Source: Mycolicibacterium wolinskyi (GTDB lineage: Bacteria; Actinomycetota; Actinomycetes; Mycobacteriales; Mycobacteriaceae). From it: a DNA stretch of 64,000 nt. A model generated the notes under the pieces. The model saw nothing but the letters and a program-made list of their open reading frames with translations. It was not told the DNA's origin and searched no databases. Below, in pieces: positions 1-8,323 of this stretch. The translations under genes were made by a program, and so were the position numbers. The first letter of the stretch is position 1; each line of letters opens with the position of its first letter. The stretch spans positions 62,001 to 126,000 of the forward strand of contig NZ_LQQA01000012.1 of NCBI RefSeq assembly GCF_002101965.1. Direction: 5' to 3'.

Positions 1-496
1 TGGCGGTCAGCGGGGCGAACACGGTGCTGGCCAGCCCCGCCACCAATGTGAGCACCGTCAGTGCTCGGACGTGGTGTGGTCCGTGCCAGCGGGTCAATGC
101 GGCGAACGCCGGCTGATAGAGCACCGCGCCCATCGCCGTCCCGGCCGCGATCCAGGAGGCCACGAACCACGCCAGGCTGGGGGCGAGTGCCACCCCGACT
201 AGTGCCAGCGGGCCCAGGACTGAGCCGAGGGTCATCACCGCGTGTGGGCCGTGGTGGTCGATCCAGCGGCCCACCCCGATCCCCACCAGTGCCGAGGTGA
301 CCAGGGCGGCCGAGAACGCCGCGGTGACCGCTGGTGGTGACCAGCCGGTCTTTTCGGTGATGCGCACCGAGAGCACCGTGAACGCGTAATACAGCACACC
401 CCAGCTGGTGATCTGGGTCAGGCACAATGCCGCCAAGATCGCGCGCCGGGCGGCCGCGCTGGGCGTGAGCGCCTGTCGTGCTGGTGGATTCGTCAC
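1..496 (-). CDS. MFS transporter, N-terminal part (runs off the window)
   Basis: Minus-strand frame open from a GTG at 496 to the window edge, about 165 residues. It shows alternating hydrophobic segments typical of the first half of a 12-helix major facilitator protein: a first helix around ILAALCLTQITSWGVLYYAF, then GIGVGRWIDHHGP, which fits the loop 2-3 signature of the family (G-x-x-x-D/R-x-x-G). It lies downstream of the CadI/ArsI-like gene on the same strand with a 113-bp gap, so it is probably the efflux partner of this metal/arsenic operon. The substrate cannot be told from the sequence. The GTG start is chosen because the frame is closed just upstream. Confidence 0.8.
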   Translation of the reverse strand, partial: MTNPPARQALTPSAAARRAILAALCLTQITSWGVLYYAFTVLSVRITEKTGWSPPAVTAAFSAALVTSALVGIGVGRWIDHHGPHAVMTLGSVLGPLALVGVALAPSLAWFVASWIAAGTAMGAVLYQPAFAALTRWHGPHHVRALTVLTLVAGLASTVFAPLTA

Positions 497-609
497 GCCA
501 CCGGCCCAACTGGGTCAGCCATCATCCCCCTCGTCCATGCCTGGCGCCGGTGGGGTTCCCACGGTCACATGGTGGTGGCCCCGCCCGGCTCCCGGTCGCC
601 ACGCCGGCG

Positions 610-1101
610 TCAGCAGCAGGACGCGGCCTTCGCCGTGGCCGGCGTGTCGGTGGCCGCGGCGGTGCCGCCGCAACACACCCCACCCTTGTCGTCGCCGGCT
701 GATTCGTCGAGGTGCTGGGGGCTGGTGCCGAACGTCTCGGAGTCGGCCAGCACGGTGTAGACCTCCCACTTCTCCCCGGCCGGGCCGGTCACCCACACCT
801 TGTCCTGGGTGGCGAAGCAACACGTGGTGCCGATCTCCTCATCGGTGAACAGGCCCTCGCCGGTCAGGCGGGCGATCTCGGCGTGCACTTTCTCGCTGGA
901 CTCCACCTCCACCCCGAGGTGGTTGATGGTGCCGCCTTTACCGGGGTTTTCCAGCAGCACCAGCTTCAACGCTGGCTCGGCGATCGCGAAGTTGGCGTAG
1001 CCGGGCTTCACCTTGGCCGGCTCAGTGCCAAACAGCTTGCTGTAGAACGTGATCGCCTCGTCGAGATCATCGACGTTGAGGGCGAGCTGAACACGGGACA
1101 T
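610..1101 (-). CDS. cadI: CadI/ArsI-family metalloprotein (VOC fold)
   Basis: 163 residues. The first ~115 residues have the glyoxalase/VOC layout (MSRVQLALNVDDLDEAITFY at the start, NHLGVEVES in the middle, EKWEVYTV at the end), and the tail is cysteine-rich (GGVCCGG and a terminal SCC). This matches the cadmium-induced CadI of mycobacteria and the related ArsI C-As lyases that cleave trivalent organoarsenicals. Which substrate applies here is not decided. It is divergent from the ArsR gene and shares an operator region (1124-1178) with it; the MFS gene follows downstream. RBS-like GGAGG sits just before the ATG. Confidence 0.85.
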   Translation of the reverse strand: MSRVQLALNVDDLDEAITFYSKLFGTEPAKVKPGYANFAIAEPALKLVLLENPGKGGTINHLGVEVESSEKVHAEIARLTGEGLFTDEEIGTTCCFATQDKVWVTGPAGEKWEVYTVLADSETFGTSPQHLDESAGDDKGGVCCGGTAAATDTPATAKAASCC

Positions 1102-1123
1102 GATCCACCTCCACTAGGCGTGA

Positions 1124-1178
1124 GACATATATCGAACTGACGCGTCACCGTCAGAATGCCACCTTTTCGATATATGTC
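1124..1178. promoter_or_regulatory. Divergent promoter region with 12-bp inverted repeat, probable ArsR operator
   Basis: GACATATATCGA at 1124-1135 is repeated in perfect inverted form as TCGATATATGTC at 1167-1178, in the 101-bp gap between cadI and arsR. AT-rich half-sites of this kind are typical ArsR-family operators. Each arm lies close to one of the two start codons, so binding could repress both genes. The two arms may be two separate operators rather than one. Confidence 0.7.
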
Positions 1179-1202
1179 AAGAGTTGTGGCAGGATGGGTG
1201 TC

Positions 1203-1562
1203 ATGCCCAAAGCGCTGCCCGTGATCGACATGTCCGCCCCGGTGTGCTGCGCCCCGGTGGCCGCCGGGCCGCTCAGTGACGCAGATGCTCTGCAGGTGGC
1301 GATGCGGCTCAAGGCGCTGGCCGATCCGGTGCGGGTGAAGATCATGTCGCTGCTGTTCAGCTCGGGCCAGGCGGAGGAGACCAGCGGCGATCTGGCCGCG
1401 GTGCTCGATCTGGCCGAGTCGACGGTCAGTCATCATCTGGGTCAGCTGCGCAAGGCCGGGTTGGTGATCTCCGAGCGGCGCGGCATGAACGTTTTTCACC
1501 GGGTGAAACCTGAAGCGCTGCAGGCTTTGTGTGTGGTGCTCGATCCCACTTGCTGCCAGTGA
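1203..1562 (+). CDS. arsR: ArsR-family metalloregulator
   Basis: 119 residues with a winged-helix core: ALADPVRVKIMSLL (helix 1-2), DLAESTVSHHLGQLRKAGLV (recognition helix) and a wing at ISERRGMNVFHR. Vicinal cysteines near the N-terminus (VCCAP) and C-terminus (PTCCQ) are candidate thiolate ligands for As(III) or a soft metal; there is no ELCVCD motif. I chose the ATG at 1203 because AGGA lies at good spacing; an in-frame ATG at 1194 is possible. It faces cadI across the operator at 1124-1178 and most likely represses both. Confidence 0.85.
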   Translation: MPKALPVIDMSAPVCCAPVAAGPLSDADALQVAMRLKALADPVRVKIMSLLFSSGQAEETSGDLAAVLDLAESTVSHHLGQLRKAGLVISERRGMNVFHRVKPEALQALCVVLDPTCCQ

Positions 1563-1575
1563 GCGCTGGTTGCGG

Positions 1576-1988
1576 TCAGGTGCTTTGTTCGTAGCGGCGG
1601 TCGAGTTGGCCGTAGAGCAGCTCGATGGTGGTGACCTGTTGGGCGAGAGTGGCTTTGAGTTCTCGGATCTCGTTGTCTTGGGCGGCGATTTTGCGGCGTA
1701 GGGCGGTGATGATGCTGGTGTCGCGGCCGGTGGTGGGTGGTTCGGCCGTGTCGCGGTGGTGGCGGTACTGGTCGATGACCGCGATCAGGTCGGGGTGTTT
1801 GTAGATGGTTTTGCGGGTCACGCCGGCGCGGGCGGCCACGGTCGAGACGTTGATGGTGGCGCGGGTTTTGCGCAGGTGGGCGATGGCTTTTCGATGTCGC
1901 GGCGTTTGTCGTTGCTGACCGAGTCGCGGTAGGTTTCCAGGCCGCGCAGCGCTTTGGCGGTTGGTGGCGGGGGTTTCGGGCGGTTCAT
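1576..1988 (-). pseudogene. TnpC-like protein (DUF6262 type), frameshifted
   Basis: Starts at ATG 1988 overlapping the tnpB stop (ATGA). The N-terminal part reads MNRPKPPPPTAKALRGLETY, then the frame is lost around 1884-1890, at GAAAAGCC, where one base appears missing. The rest continues in another frame with an HTH-like stretch (VSTVAARAGVTRKTIYKH) and a C-terminal coiled coil (LRRKIAAQDNEIRELKATLA) ending at 1576. The total span is 413 nt, one short of a codon multiple. Small coiled-coil TnpC proteins are the third gene of Tn554-type elements. Confidence 0.65.
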
Positions 1989-4216
1989 CGGGGCGTGTCG
2001 GGGTCTGCCTTGCGCAGCACGGACTCGTGGCTGCCGCGGGTGGCGATGGGCATCTGCGGTGCCCGGTGGGTGGTTCCGGCACCACCCACGGCGGCGGTGC
2101 CGTCGGTGGGCACGTCGTCGCGGGTGAGCCGGTCGATGATGGCGTCGAGCGAGGCGATGTCGCGCCGGCGTTCACCGATCCACACGTTGTCGTCGGTGAG
2201 TTCGCGCCCGGTGCGGGTGCGGTATTGCTCGCGGCGCAGGTCGATCAGCGTCAGGGTCTTCGCTCGTTGGTCGATCAGTTCGGGCAGATGGGTGGCGTCG
2301 GTGGCGAAATGCCCGCAGGACAGGCACGCGTTGCCTTTGTCGCAGCGGGTCAGCGGGGGCAGCAGGCAGACCCCGTTGGGCAGCACCCGGTCGGTGCGGG
2401 CCGCCAGTTGGGTCATGTCGTAGATGTCGGACGGGCTGATGGTGATGTCGGTGCCGTGGGCGCCGATCTTTTTGTGCCGCAGGAATTCCGCCTCGGCGGT
2501 CGCGGCCAGGGTGGCGGCATAGCGCAGGGTCATCTCCGGGGAGGCGTGTCCGAGGTAGCGCTGCACCACGTGGATCGGGACGCCGTCGTTGAGCAGCTCG
2601 GTGGCCCGGGTGTGGCGCAGCCGGTGGGTCTGGGAAAACCGCAAAGGCTGGCCGGCGGCGTCGGTGAGGCCATGGATCTTGTCGAGCCTGCCCAGCACCA
2701 CGCTGTAGGAGTCATAGCTGCGGGGCCGCTGGCCGTGGTGCTGAAACCGCAAGCCCAGGAACAAGTATTTCGGTTGGAGGTCCGGGTATTGTCGGCGGAT
2801 CCAGGCCTGTTGCTCGGCGATCACGTTGACCACGGCCTGCTCGACGAGGATGGTCGGATCACCCCGTCGACTTTGGTCTGCTGGTAGCGCAGCTTGGCGA
2901 CGAAGGCGTCGGGGTCGTCGCCGGCCCCAGCGGGGCGTTGCTGGCCCGGAATCGGCGTCAGGGGATCGTAATCGAGCATCAGGATCTCGGAGGCCCGCCG
3001 TCCGGTCAGGGCTTGCAGCAGCCAGATCCGGGCGGCTTGCGGATCGCCCAAGCCGGCGACGACCGAGATGGCGGAATCGGGGTGGGTGATCACCACCGGC
3101 TGGCCGGTGTCGGCGGCGAGCACGTCGAGATAGCACAGCATCTGCTGCAGCTCGGCGGTGGAAAACCAGGTCAGTTCCCGGTCGCGGCGGACGCGGCGGG
3201 CACGGAACGCCGCCCCCCACAACCGGGTGTGGGTGTCGGTCAGCGCCAGCCACCGCTGCTCACCGGTGGCCGCGGCGGCTTCCTCGGCGTGATCGACCAT
3301 GAACGTGTAGAACATCTGCGTCTTGGACTGGGCCGCGGCGATCGCCGTCGCCGACAGCGGCCGATCCGGTTTGGCGCGGGCGGCAGGGGATTTCAGATAC
3401 TCGGTGAACAGCAGCCGCAGCTGGGAGCGGTCGGTGCTGATCACCGGATCGTCGATGTGGCGGTCGGCCAGAAACGGGCCCAGGTGGCGGGTGATGTCAC
3501 GGGTGCGGGACATCACCGACGACCAGCGCAGCAACTCCGCGGTCAGGCAGGTCCGCAGCCAGAACCGCACCCCTTCGCGCAGCCACCCCGGGGTGATCCC
3601 GCCCAGCCGCACGACCTGGTCGTGGCACGGTTCGTGTTCGCGCTGCGGGATGCGCGGGTCGGCGTCGAGATCCCAGATGTCATGGGCCCACCACGGCGCC
3701 TCGGTGCAGCGCACCGCCACATGCAGATGCAGGTGTTCGATGAAACTGGTGACATTGCGCCGGAACCCGGCCGAGGGCAACCTGCCGTTGCGGCGCTCGA
3801 ACTCGAGCACCCCGTGGCGCACGATGGCCTGCGCACTCAACTCGGCGATACTGGCCGGGTCGCGGCGATGCGACCGGTGGTGGTCGGCCGCGGCCAGGCT
3901 CACCGCGGCTGGTCCACTTCAGCAGCGACGGTTCGATCTTGCGGCGGTCCTCGTGCCCGCACAGCCACACCCACCACGCCATCTCGTCGCAGATCCGTTG
4001 CGGCACTCCCTGCGGGGTGAAGTCGTGCCCCTGCGCGGCCGGTAGGTAACGCGAATTGGGTTGGAACACCGCATCACACGGGGCCCGGTCGAGGTGATAG
4101 ACCAGGGTCCGCCACCGCAGCGGCACCTGGGCCCACTGCTGGGCCCACCGACCCTGTGCGCCGTCGCCGACCAGCGGTGCCGGCGGCGCCCCGGCACGGG
4201 GGTCATTGCCCGTCAC
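1985..4216 (-). pseudogene. TnpB-like long tyrosine recombinase, two frameshifts
   Basis: Three consecutive frames cover one protein of about 740 residues: GTG 4216 to ~3905, ~3903 to ~2860, and ~2860 to 1985. The catalytic parts are readable: TGRRASEIL carrying the first Arg, THRLRHTRAT carrying H-x-x-R, and LGHASPEMTLRYA carrying the second His and the Tyr. After them comes a Cys-rich tail (CDKGNACLSCGHF) and a helical region typical of Tn554 TnpB. It overlaps tnpA by 14 nt and tnpC by 4 nt. The two shifts compensate in length but destroy the frame, so it should be inactive unless they are sequencing errors. Confidence 0.7.
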
Positions 4217-5407
4217 GGCTCACCTTCCATCCGGCGGCATAGTTGCGCCACTCGGCGAGGGCGCGCATCTCGGCATCGGCGGTCACCCACCCATACGTCG
4301 ACAGGGTGGTCTGCACATCGGCATGCCCGAGCCGGCGCATCACCACGTGCACGTCCACCCCGGCCAGCAGCAGCGCGGTGGCGTGGGTGTGGCGCAGCCA
4401 GTGCGGCGTCCACTCGGCCGGCAGTACCTGCGGGTGGCGTTCGGTGATCAGATCGACCTTGTCGTAGACGGTTTCGGCGCGCAGCGGCGCGTAGCGCACC
4501 CCGCGGACCAGGTTGACGAACACAAAATGAGACGCCAGATCCGGCACCGCCACATCGGCGCCGTCGGCCACCAATGCCCACACGTACTCGGTGTAGAGCG
4601 CCACCAGGTCATCGCCGATGTAGATGCGCCTCGGCCCGGTCTTGGCCCGCGCCCCGTGCGGATGATCGTCGCGCCCGGCGATCATAATCGACGGGGTGTC
4701 CCCGCCGGCGATGTGAAAGTCGTGGTGCCGCAACGACAACACTTCACCCAGCCGGGCCCCGGTCTCGGCCAGGACCGCGAAAAACAACCGGTCCCACAGC
4801 CCCACCGCGCCGTCGGTCCACCCGCCGCCGGAGGTTTGGACGCTGCAGGTGTCCAGGATCGTGTTCACCTGCGCCGGCTCCAGCACCGGGGTCTCGGCCC
4901 GCTGCGGGGCGCGGCGCCGACACAACGGGGTGTCCTGCTCGCTGGCCGGGCCCACCCCGGTCAGAAGCGGGGCGTACCGGCCGCGGCGTGCCGAGCGGGC
5001 GTGGCTGCTGTAGAGCCGCCGATACGGGCGGCTCAGATCATGGGCATCGGCGAAATACCGGTACATCGACAACACCGCCGCCCCCGCGGTCCCAGCGACG
5101 ACTCCGCCATCGTCGTCTGCGGCGGACCGATCCGCGCCGTGCCCGGCAAATCCCCGGTCCGCAGATACCGCAGGAACGCCCCGAACGTGCTGGCGGGGAA
5201 GTCATCCCAGGAACTGCCGGTGTGCTCCAACACCGTGAACCACGCCGCCAACCCATAGGCGTAGGCCCGCACCGTGTTCGGTGAGGCACCCTCGTCCCGC
5301 AGAAACGTCAGGTACTCCCGCGCCGCGGCCACGGACAGCTGATCAGCACCGACCACTGTGTAGGTGTGCCGACGGTCCGGGAACCGGACCAGCTGAACCC
5401 GCGCCAT
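4203..5407 (-). pseudogene. TnpA-like tyrosine recombinase, frameshifted
   Basis: Starts MARVQLVRFPDRRH at ATG 5407 with a SAM-like core-binding domain (SVAAREYLTFLRDEGASPNT). The frame breaks in a G-run near 5090 and continues into the catalytic domain: TGARLGEVLSLR (Arg), HWLRHTHATALL (H-x-x-R), LGHADVQTTLSTYGW (His, Tyr). The span of 1205 nt implies one lost base. Apart from this shift all catalytic residues are present. It precedes tnpB, with 14 nt of overlap. Confidence 0.7.
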
Positions 5408-5409
5408 GT

Positions 5410-5706
5410 TCAATCGCGCCCCGCCCGGCCCTTGCGGAAATCGTCGAGCCGCACCACCCGCGACGCCGCCGCGGCCGGCACCGATGCCGTGCGCGTCGTC
5501 CCGGCACTGGCGGCGACCGGTTTGCGTTCGGCGGCCGGCGCCGGGCGTTGGGTGGCCAGCAGCCAGTCCAGCACGTCGGCCGGGTAGATCATCGACTCGC
5601 GGGCGGCCAGCATCTGCACCGACGCTCCGCCGTAGCAGCGTTCCACCCACTTGCGCAGCAGCCGCGGCCGCTCCGGCGCCCGGTCCTGCCACCCCGGCTC
5701 AGTCAT
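5410..5706 (-). CDS. Hypothetical protein at the head of the Tn554-type element
   Basis: 98 residues from ATG 5706, ending 3 bp before the tnpA start, so probably co-transcribed with it. I do not recognise it. It has a basic N-terminal half (RPRLLRKWVERCYGGASVQM), a short helix PADVLDWLLATQ, then an Ala/Pro linker and a charged tail. It could be an accessory factor of the element or simply the first open reading frame after its end. Confidence 0.45.
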   Translation of the reverse strand: MTEPGWQDRAPERPRLLRKWVERCYGGASVQMLAARESMIYPADVLDWLLATQRPAPAAERKPVAASAGTTRTASVPAAAASRVVRLDDFRKGRAGRD

Positions 5707-5735
5707 TCCCCAGGTGTGCCCGGTGGACTGGTTGA

Positions 5736-5957
5736 TCCGCGAATACAAACACCAAAACCGACGGCGGCGACAGCGTCTACGACCGCTGCTACGGCTGGCG
5801 CGAAGACGCCGAATCGCTCAACAACACCCTCTACGGCGGCCGCATGACCGCCCACACCGCTACCCGGCAGCACGGGGTGATGATCGGATTCGCGCTGGGC
5901 CGCAACGCAATCGCCGCCTACATCCACCAACGCCACCAACAACCCGCGGCGGCCTGA
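5736..5957 (+). pseudogene. 3-prime remnant of an unknown gene, possibly a transposase
   Basis: Open frame of about 73 codons ending in TGA at 5955-5957, with no start codon of its own. The readable text (YDRCYGWREDAESLNN, then YGGRMTAHTATRQHGVMIGF) looks like the C-terminal end of a real protein rather than a shadow, and it stops being sensible right at the edge of the Tn554-type element. I take it as a gene cut by that insertion. Family assignment is a guess. Confidence 0.4.
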
Positions 5958-6112
5958 GCACCCTAAGCGGAAAGCCCTGCCCTCTCGCTAGTCACACGCA
6001 GCTCACACACCGCACCAGACTCGCCCACAACATAGGCACCACTCCCGAAGGCCCCGATGCCGCTCCTTGGCCGATCCCCGACTAGTATGAATCGTCCTGC
6101 GGGTTTTTCAAC

Positions 6113-6128
6113 ACCTATTTCGATAGGT
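6113..6128 (-). terminator. Hairpin downstream of the conjugation operon
   Basis: ACCTAT and ATAGGT pair around a 4-nt loop, about 22 bp downstream of the last conjugation gene on the minus strand, followed in that direction by GTTGAAAAACCC. There is no clean T-tract, so this is a weak terminator candidate. Nothing else is seen in 5958-6149. Confidence 0.35.
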
Positions 6129-6149
6129 CCCTTCGCCTGCCTGGCGGCC

Positions 6150-8321
6150 TTAGTGGTGCTGGTTTCTCCCGGCCGCCGGTGGCTCATTCCAGTAGTCGTC
6201 GATGTCGGTCTCGAACACCGGTTGCTGCGGTGGCGGTGGGGGAGGTGGCAGAGTCCGCTGTTGTCCGTTGGCCGGCTGGTTTGTGCGACCATCGGCAGGC
6301 GGTTGAGAACCGTAATCTCCTGGTACCCAAGAATGCTGGGGACCGTTGGCATCGATGACGGGGGGAGCGTCGGACGAAGGCCTCCCGTTGCCGTTGCCGC
6401 GTGGCGCGGCATGCTGTTGACGGCCACCTTGCACCTTCTCGGCAACCGCCAAGCCCGCTACAACCTCTGGAGCGACCACTGCGGCCGCACCGCCGGCCGC
6501 CGAACCGCCAGCTCCGGCTGCTGCACCGCCTCCGGCGCCCCCACTGGCAGGGAGAGTGCCACCTCCGCCGCCCGGTACAGGCAGCGATTCAGTCAGTCCG
6601 CCACCACCACCGGTGCTCGACGAGGGCTTGTTGACGCCGGAGCGTCCTTGGACGGGCTGGCCTGTGAGTGGTTGATCGTCTCCTTGGTCACCTCCAGCTC
6701 CACCTCCGCCGGCGGCTCCCTTGTCCATCAGCCAGTCTCTACCGCGTTGGCTGGCGGCCATGCCTTTGTCGATGGCCTCCTGGCCCTTGTCGTAGCCCGC
6801 ACGAGCGCTGTTGATGACTTGGTGCACCGCATGCACGAGGTCTTGGCGGGTGTGGTCGTTGAGCTCCTTTTTCAACCACCAGAACAGGCCGATGGCCACC
6901 GCCGACATGATCGCGATCATCATGAGCTGCGCGACGGGGTGACTCATGCCGACCTGTGCTGCATATCCGTTGGGCGCCACGGTTTTCAGGATGATGACTG
7001 CGGCGAAGGAGACGTAGAGCACGTAGACGAAAACGAGGAACGCGTGCTTGAAGAACTCCTTGATCCGCCGCTTGGCCCGCTGGCGGGGCTTGCCGTCGAT
7101 CATCGCGGGCCCAGCAGCGAACAGGGCCATAAATGCGTTGAGGAACGCTGCACCGCAGACCATTACGTACGAGTAGGCGACATAGCAGATGAAAAACGTG
7201 AAAAAGAGCCCCAGGATGCAGAACCCGAAACCGACGGCGAAGCTGCCAAAGTCGAGTTGTTGAGCGTGGGCCAACGCCTGGGGAGCACCGCATCGAGCCA
7301 TCGCGTGGGCGGGACGGGAGTGGTCACCTCCACCGATGAACGGCAGTGAATCGGTGGCAGACATGGACCCCGGCGCACCGGCGGGCACGCTCGGGGGCAG
7401 AGAGGGCAGCATCTGTCCGTCTCCAGCCATCAGCGCTTTCGAATAGGCGGTGCCGCAGCTGCCGATGTTGTCTACGACCATGCCGAAATTCATGAGCTGC
7501 AACGGGTGCCGTAGGACTGCGTCGGCGGTGACCGCGGTCAGGTGATCGAGATTGGCTGCATTGTCGGCCCCGGGGACGAGCGACCCGTTGTTGACAGCGC
7601 CTTGGGCGGCCGTGAAGGCCAGTGTGCGGGCTTGAAACAGTAGCCCGTGGTCCCCGGAGAGTTCGCCGAGCGGATCGCCTTGGAACACCAGGATCATGCC
7701 GATCACGCCGATCGCCACGCTACTGAGCATGATGCTCCAGCCGAGGCCGCGCCGGCCATGCCACAGCATCTGATAGGCGCCGTAGCCGAGGGCCAGGACG
7801 AGGCAGATCGGAAACACCCACAGGTCGATCAGCAGAGCGCGCAGCACATCGAAAAGCGGCCGAAACCAGGTGGCCAGCCAGTACAGCCACGTCGAGGACA
7901 TGGCGAACCGCAACAACCACAAGGCGACGGTGATCATGAAGACGTAGAACGACACCTGGGCCTGCAGCCAGCTGACGACGGTGTCGTGGCTGACGCCGGT
8001 GACAACGGCGTTGCCGAGCCACCGCGCCCAACTCACTGGGTTGATGGACAAGTCGGGGCCGGCTTGAGTGATGGCTTCGCCGGCCGAGACAACCGACAGG
8101 TAGTAGCTGCCGAGGGGAACACCGTAGGTGTCCTTGATACCCGTCCAGTTCAGAACACCGGCCATCGTCGAGGCGAATGCCGGTGGTGCGGCGACGACCG
8201 ACCAGAGGGTGAGGAGATGGCCGACCGACCAGAAGATGGTGACGCGACGCATCTTGGGGTGGGTCGCCATGAAGTAGCCGAATCGTTCGGCGGGATGCGG
8301 CCGTGCAGCTGCGGTGGCCAT
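6150..8321 (-). CDS. Polytopic type IV secretion membrane protein (VirB6/TrbL-like)
   Basis: 723 residues. About eight hydrophobic segments occupy residues ~25-500 (for example ILVFQGD-adjacent helices, FGFCILGLFFTFFICYVAYS and LMMIAIMSAVAIGLFWW), followed by a ~220-residue hydrophilic Gly/Pro-rich tail. This layout, placed directly after a VirB4-like ATPase, fits the VirB6/TrbL channel protein of actinobacterial conjugation systems. A large soluble loop between the helices holds several cysteines, which could form disulfides on the outer face. It starts 2 bp after the VirB4 stop. Confidence 0.75.
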   Translation of the reverse strand: MATAAARPHPAERFGYFMATHPKMRRVTIFWSVGHLLTLWSVVAAPPAFASTMAGVLNWTGIKDTYGVPLGSYYLSVVSAGEAITQAGPDLSINPVSWARWLGNAVVTGVSHDTVVSWLQAQVSFYVFMITVALWLLRFAMSSTWLYWLATWFRPLFDVLRALLIDLWVFPICLVLALGYGAYQMLWHGRRGLGWSIMLSSVAIGVIGMILVFQGDPLGELSGDHGLLFQARTLAFTAAQGAVNNGSLVPGADNAANLDHLTAVTADAVLRHPLQLMNFGMVVDNIGSCGTAYSKALMAGDGQMLPSLPPSVPAGAPGSMSATDSLPFIGGGDHSRPAHAMARCGAPQALAHAQQLDFGSFAVGFGFCILGLFFTFFICYVAYSYVMVCGAAFLNAFMALFAAGPAMIDGKPRQRAKRRIKEFFKHAFLVFVYVLYVSFAAVIILKTVAPNGYAAQVGMSHPVAQLMMIAIMSAVAIGLFWWLKKELNDHTRQDLVHAVHQVINSARAGYDKGQEAIDKGMAASQRGRDWLMDKGAAGGGGAGGDQGDDQPLTGQPVQGRSGVNKPSSSTGGGGGLTESLPVPGGGGGTLPASGGAGGGAAAGAGGSAAGGAAAVVAPEVVAGLAVAEKVQGGRQQHAAPRGNGNGRPSSDAPPVIDANGPQHSWVPGDYGSQPPADGRTNQPANGQQRTLPPPPPPPQQPVFETDIDDYWNEPPAAGRNQHH

Positions 8322-8323
8322 GG

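Larger units (their letters stand above)
1563..5750 (-). mobile_element. Decayed Tn554-type element (tnpA-tnpB-tnpC)
   Basis: Three overlapping minus-strand genes in the order tyrosine recombinase, long tyrosine recombinase with Cys-rich tail, and short TnpC-like protein. This is the arrangement of Tn554-family transposons, which integrate with tyrosine recombinases and have no terminal inverted repeats. Every one of the three genes carries at least one frameshift. The left limit is taken just after the arsR stop and the right limit just before the plus-strand remnant at 5736; exact ends are not visible. Confidence 0.65.
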
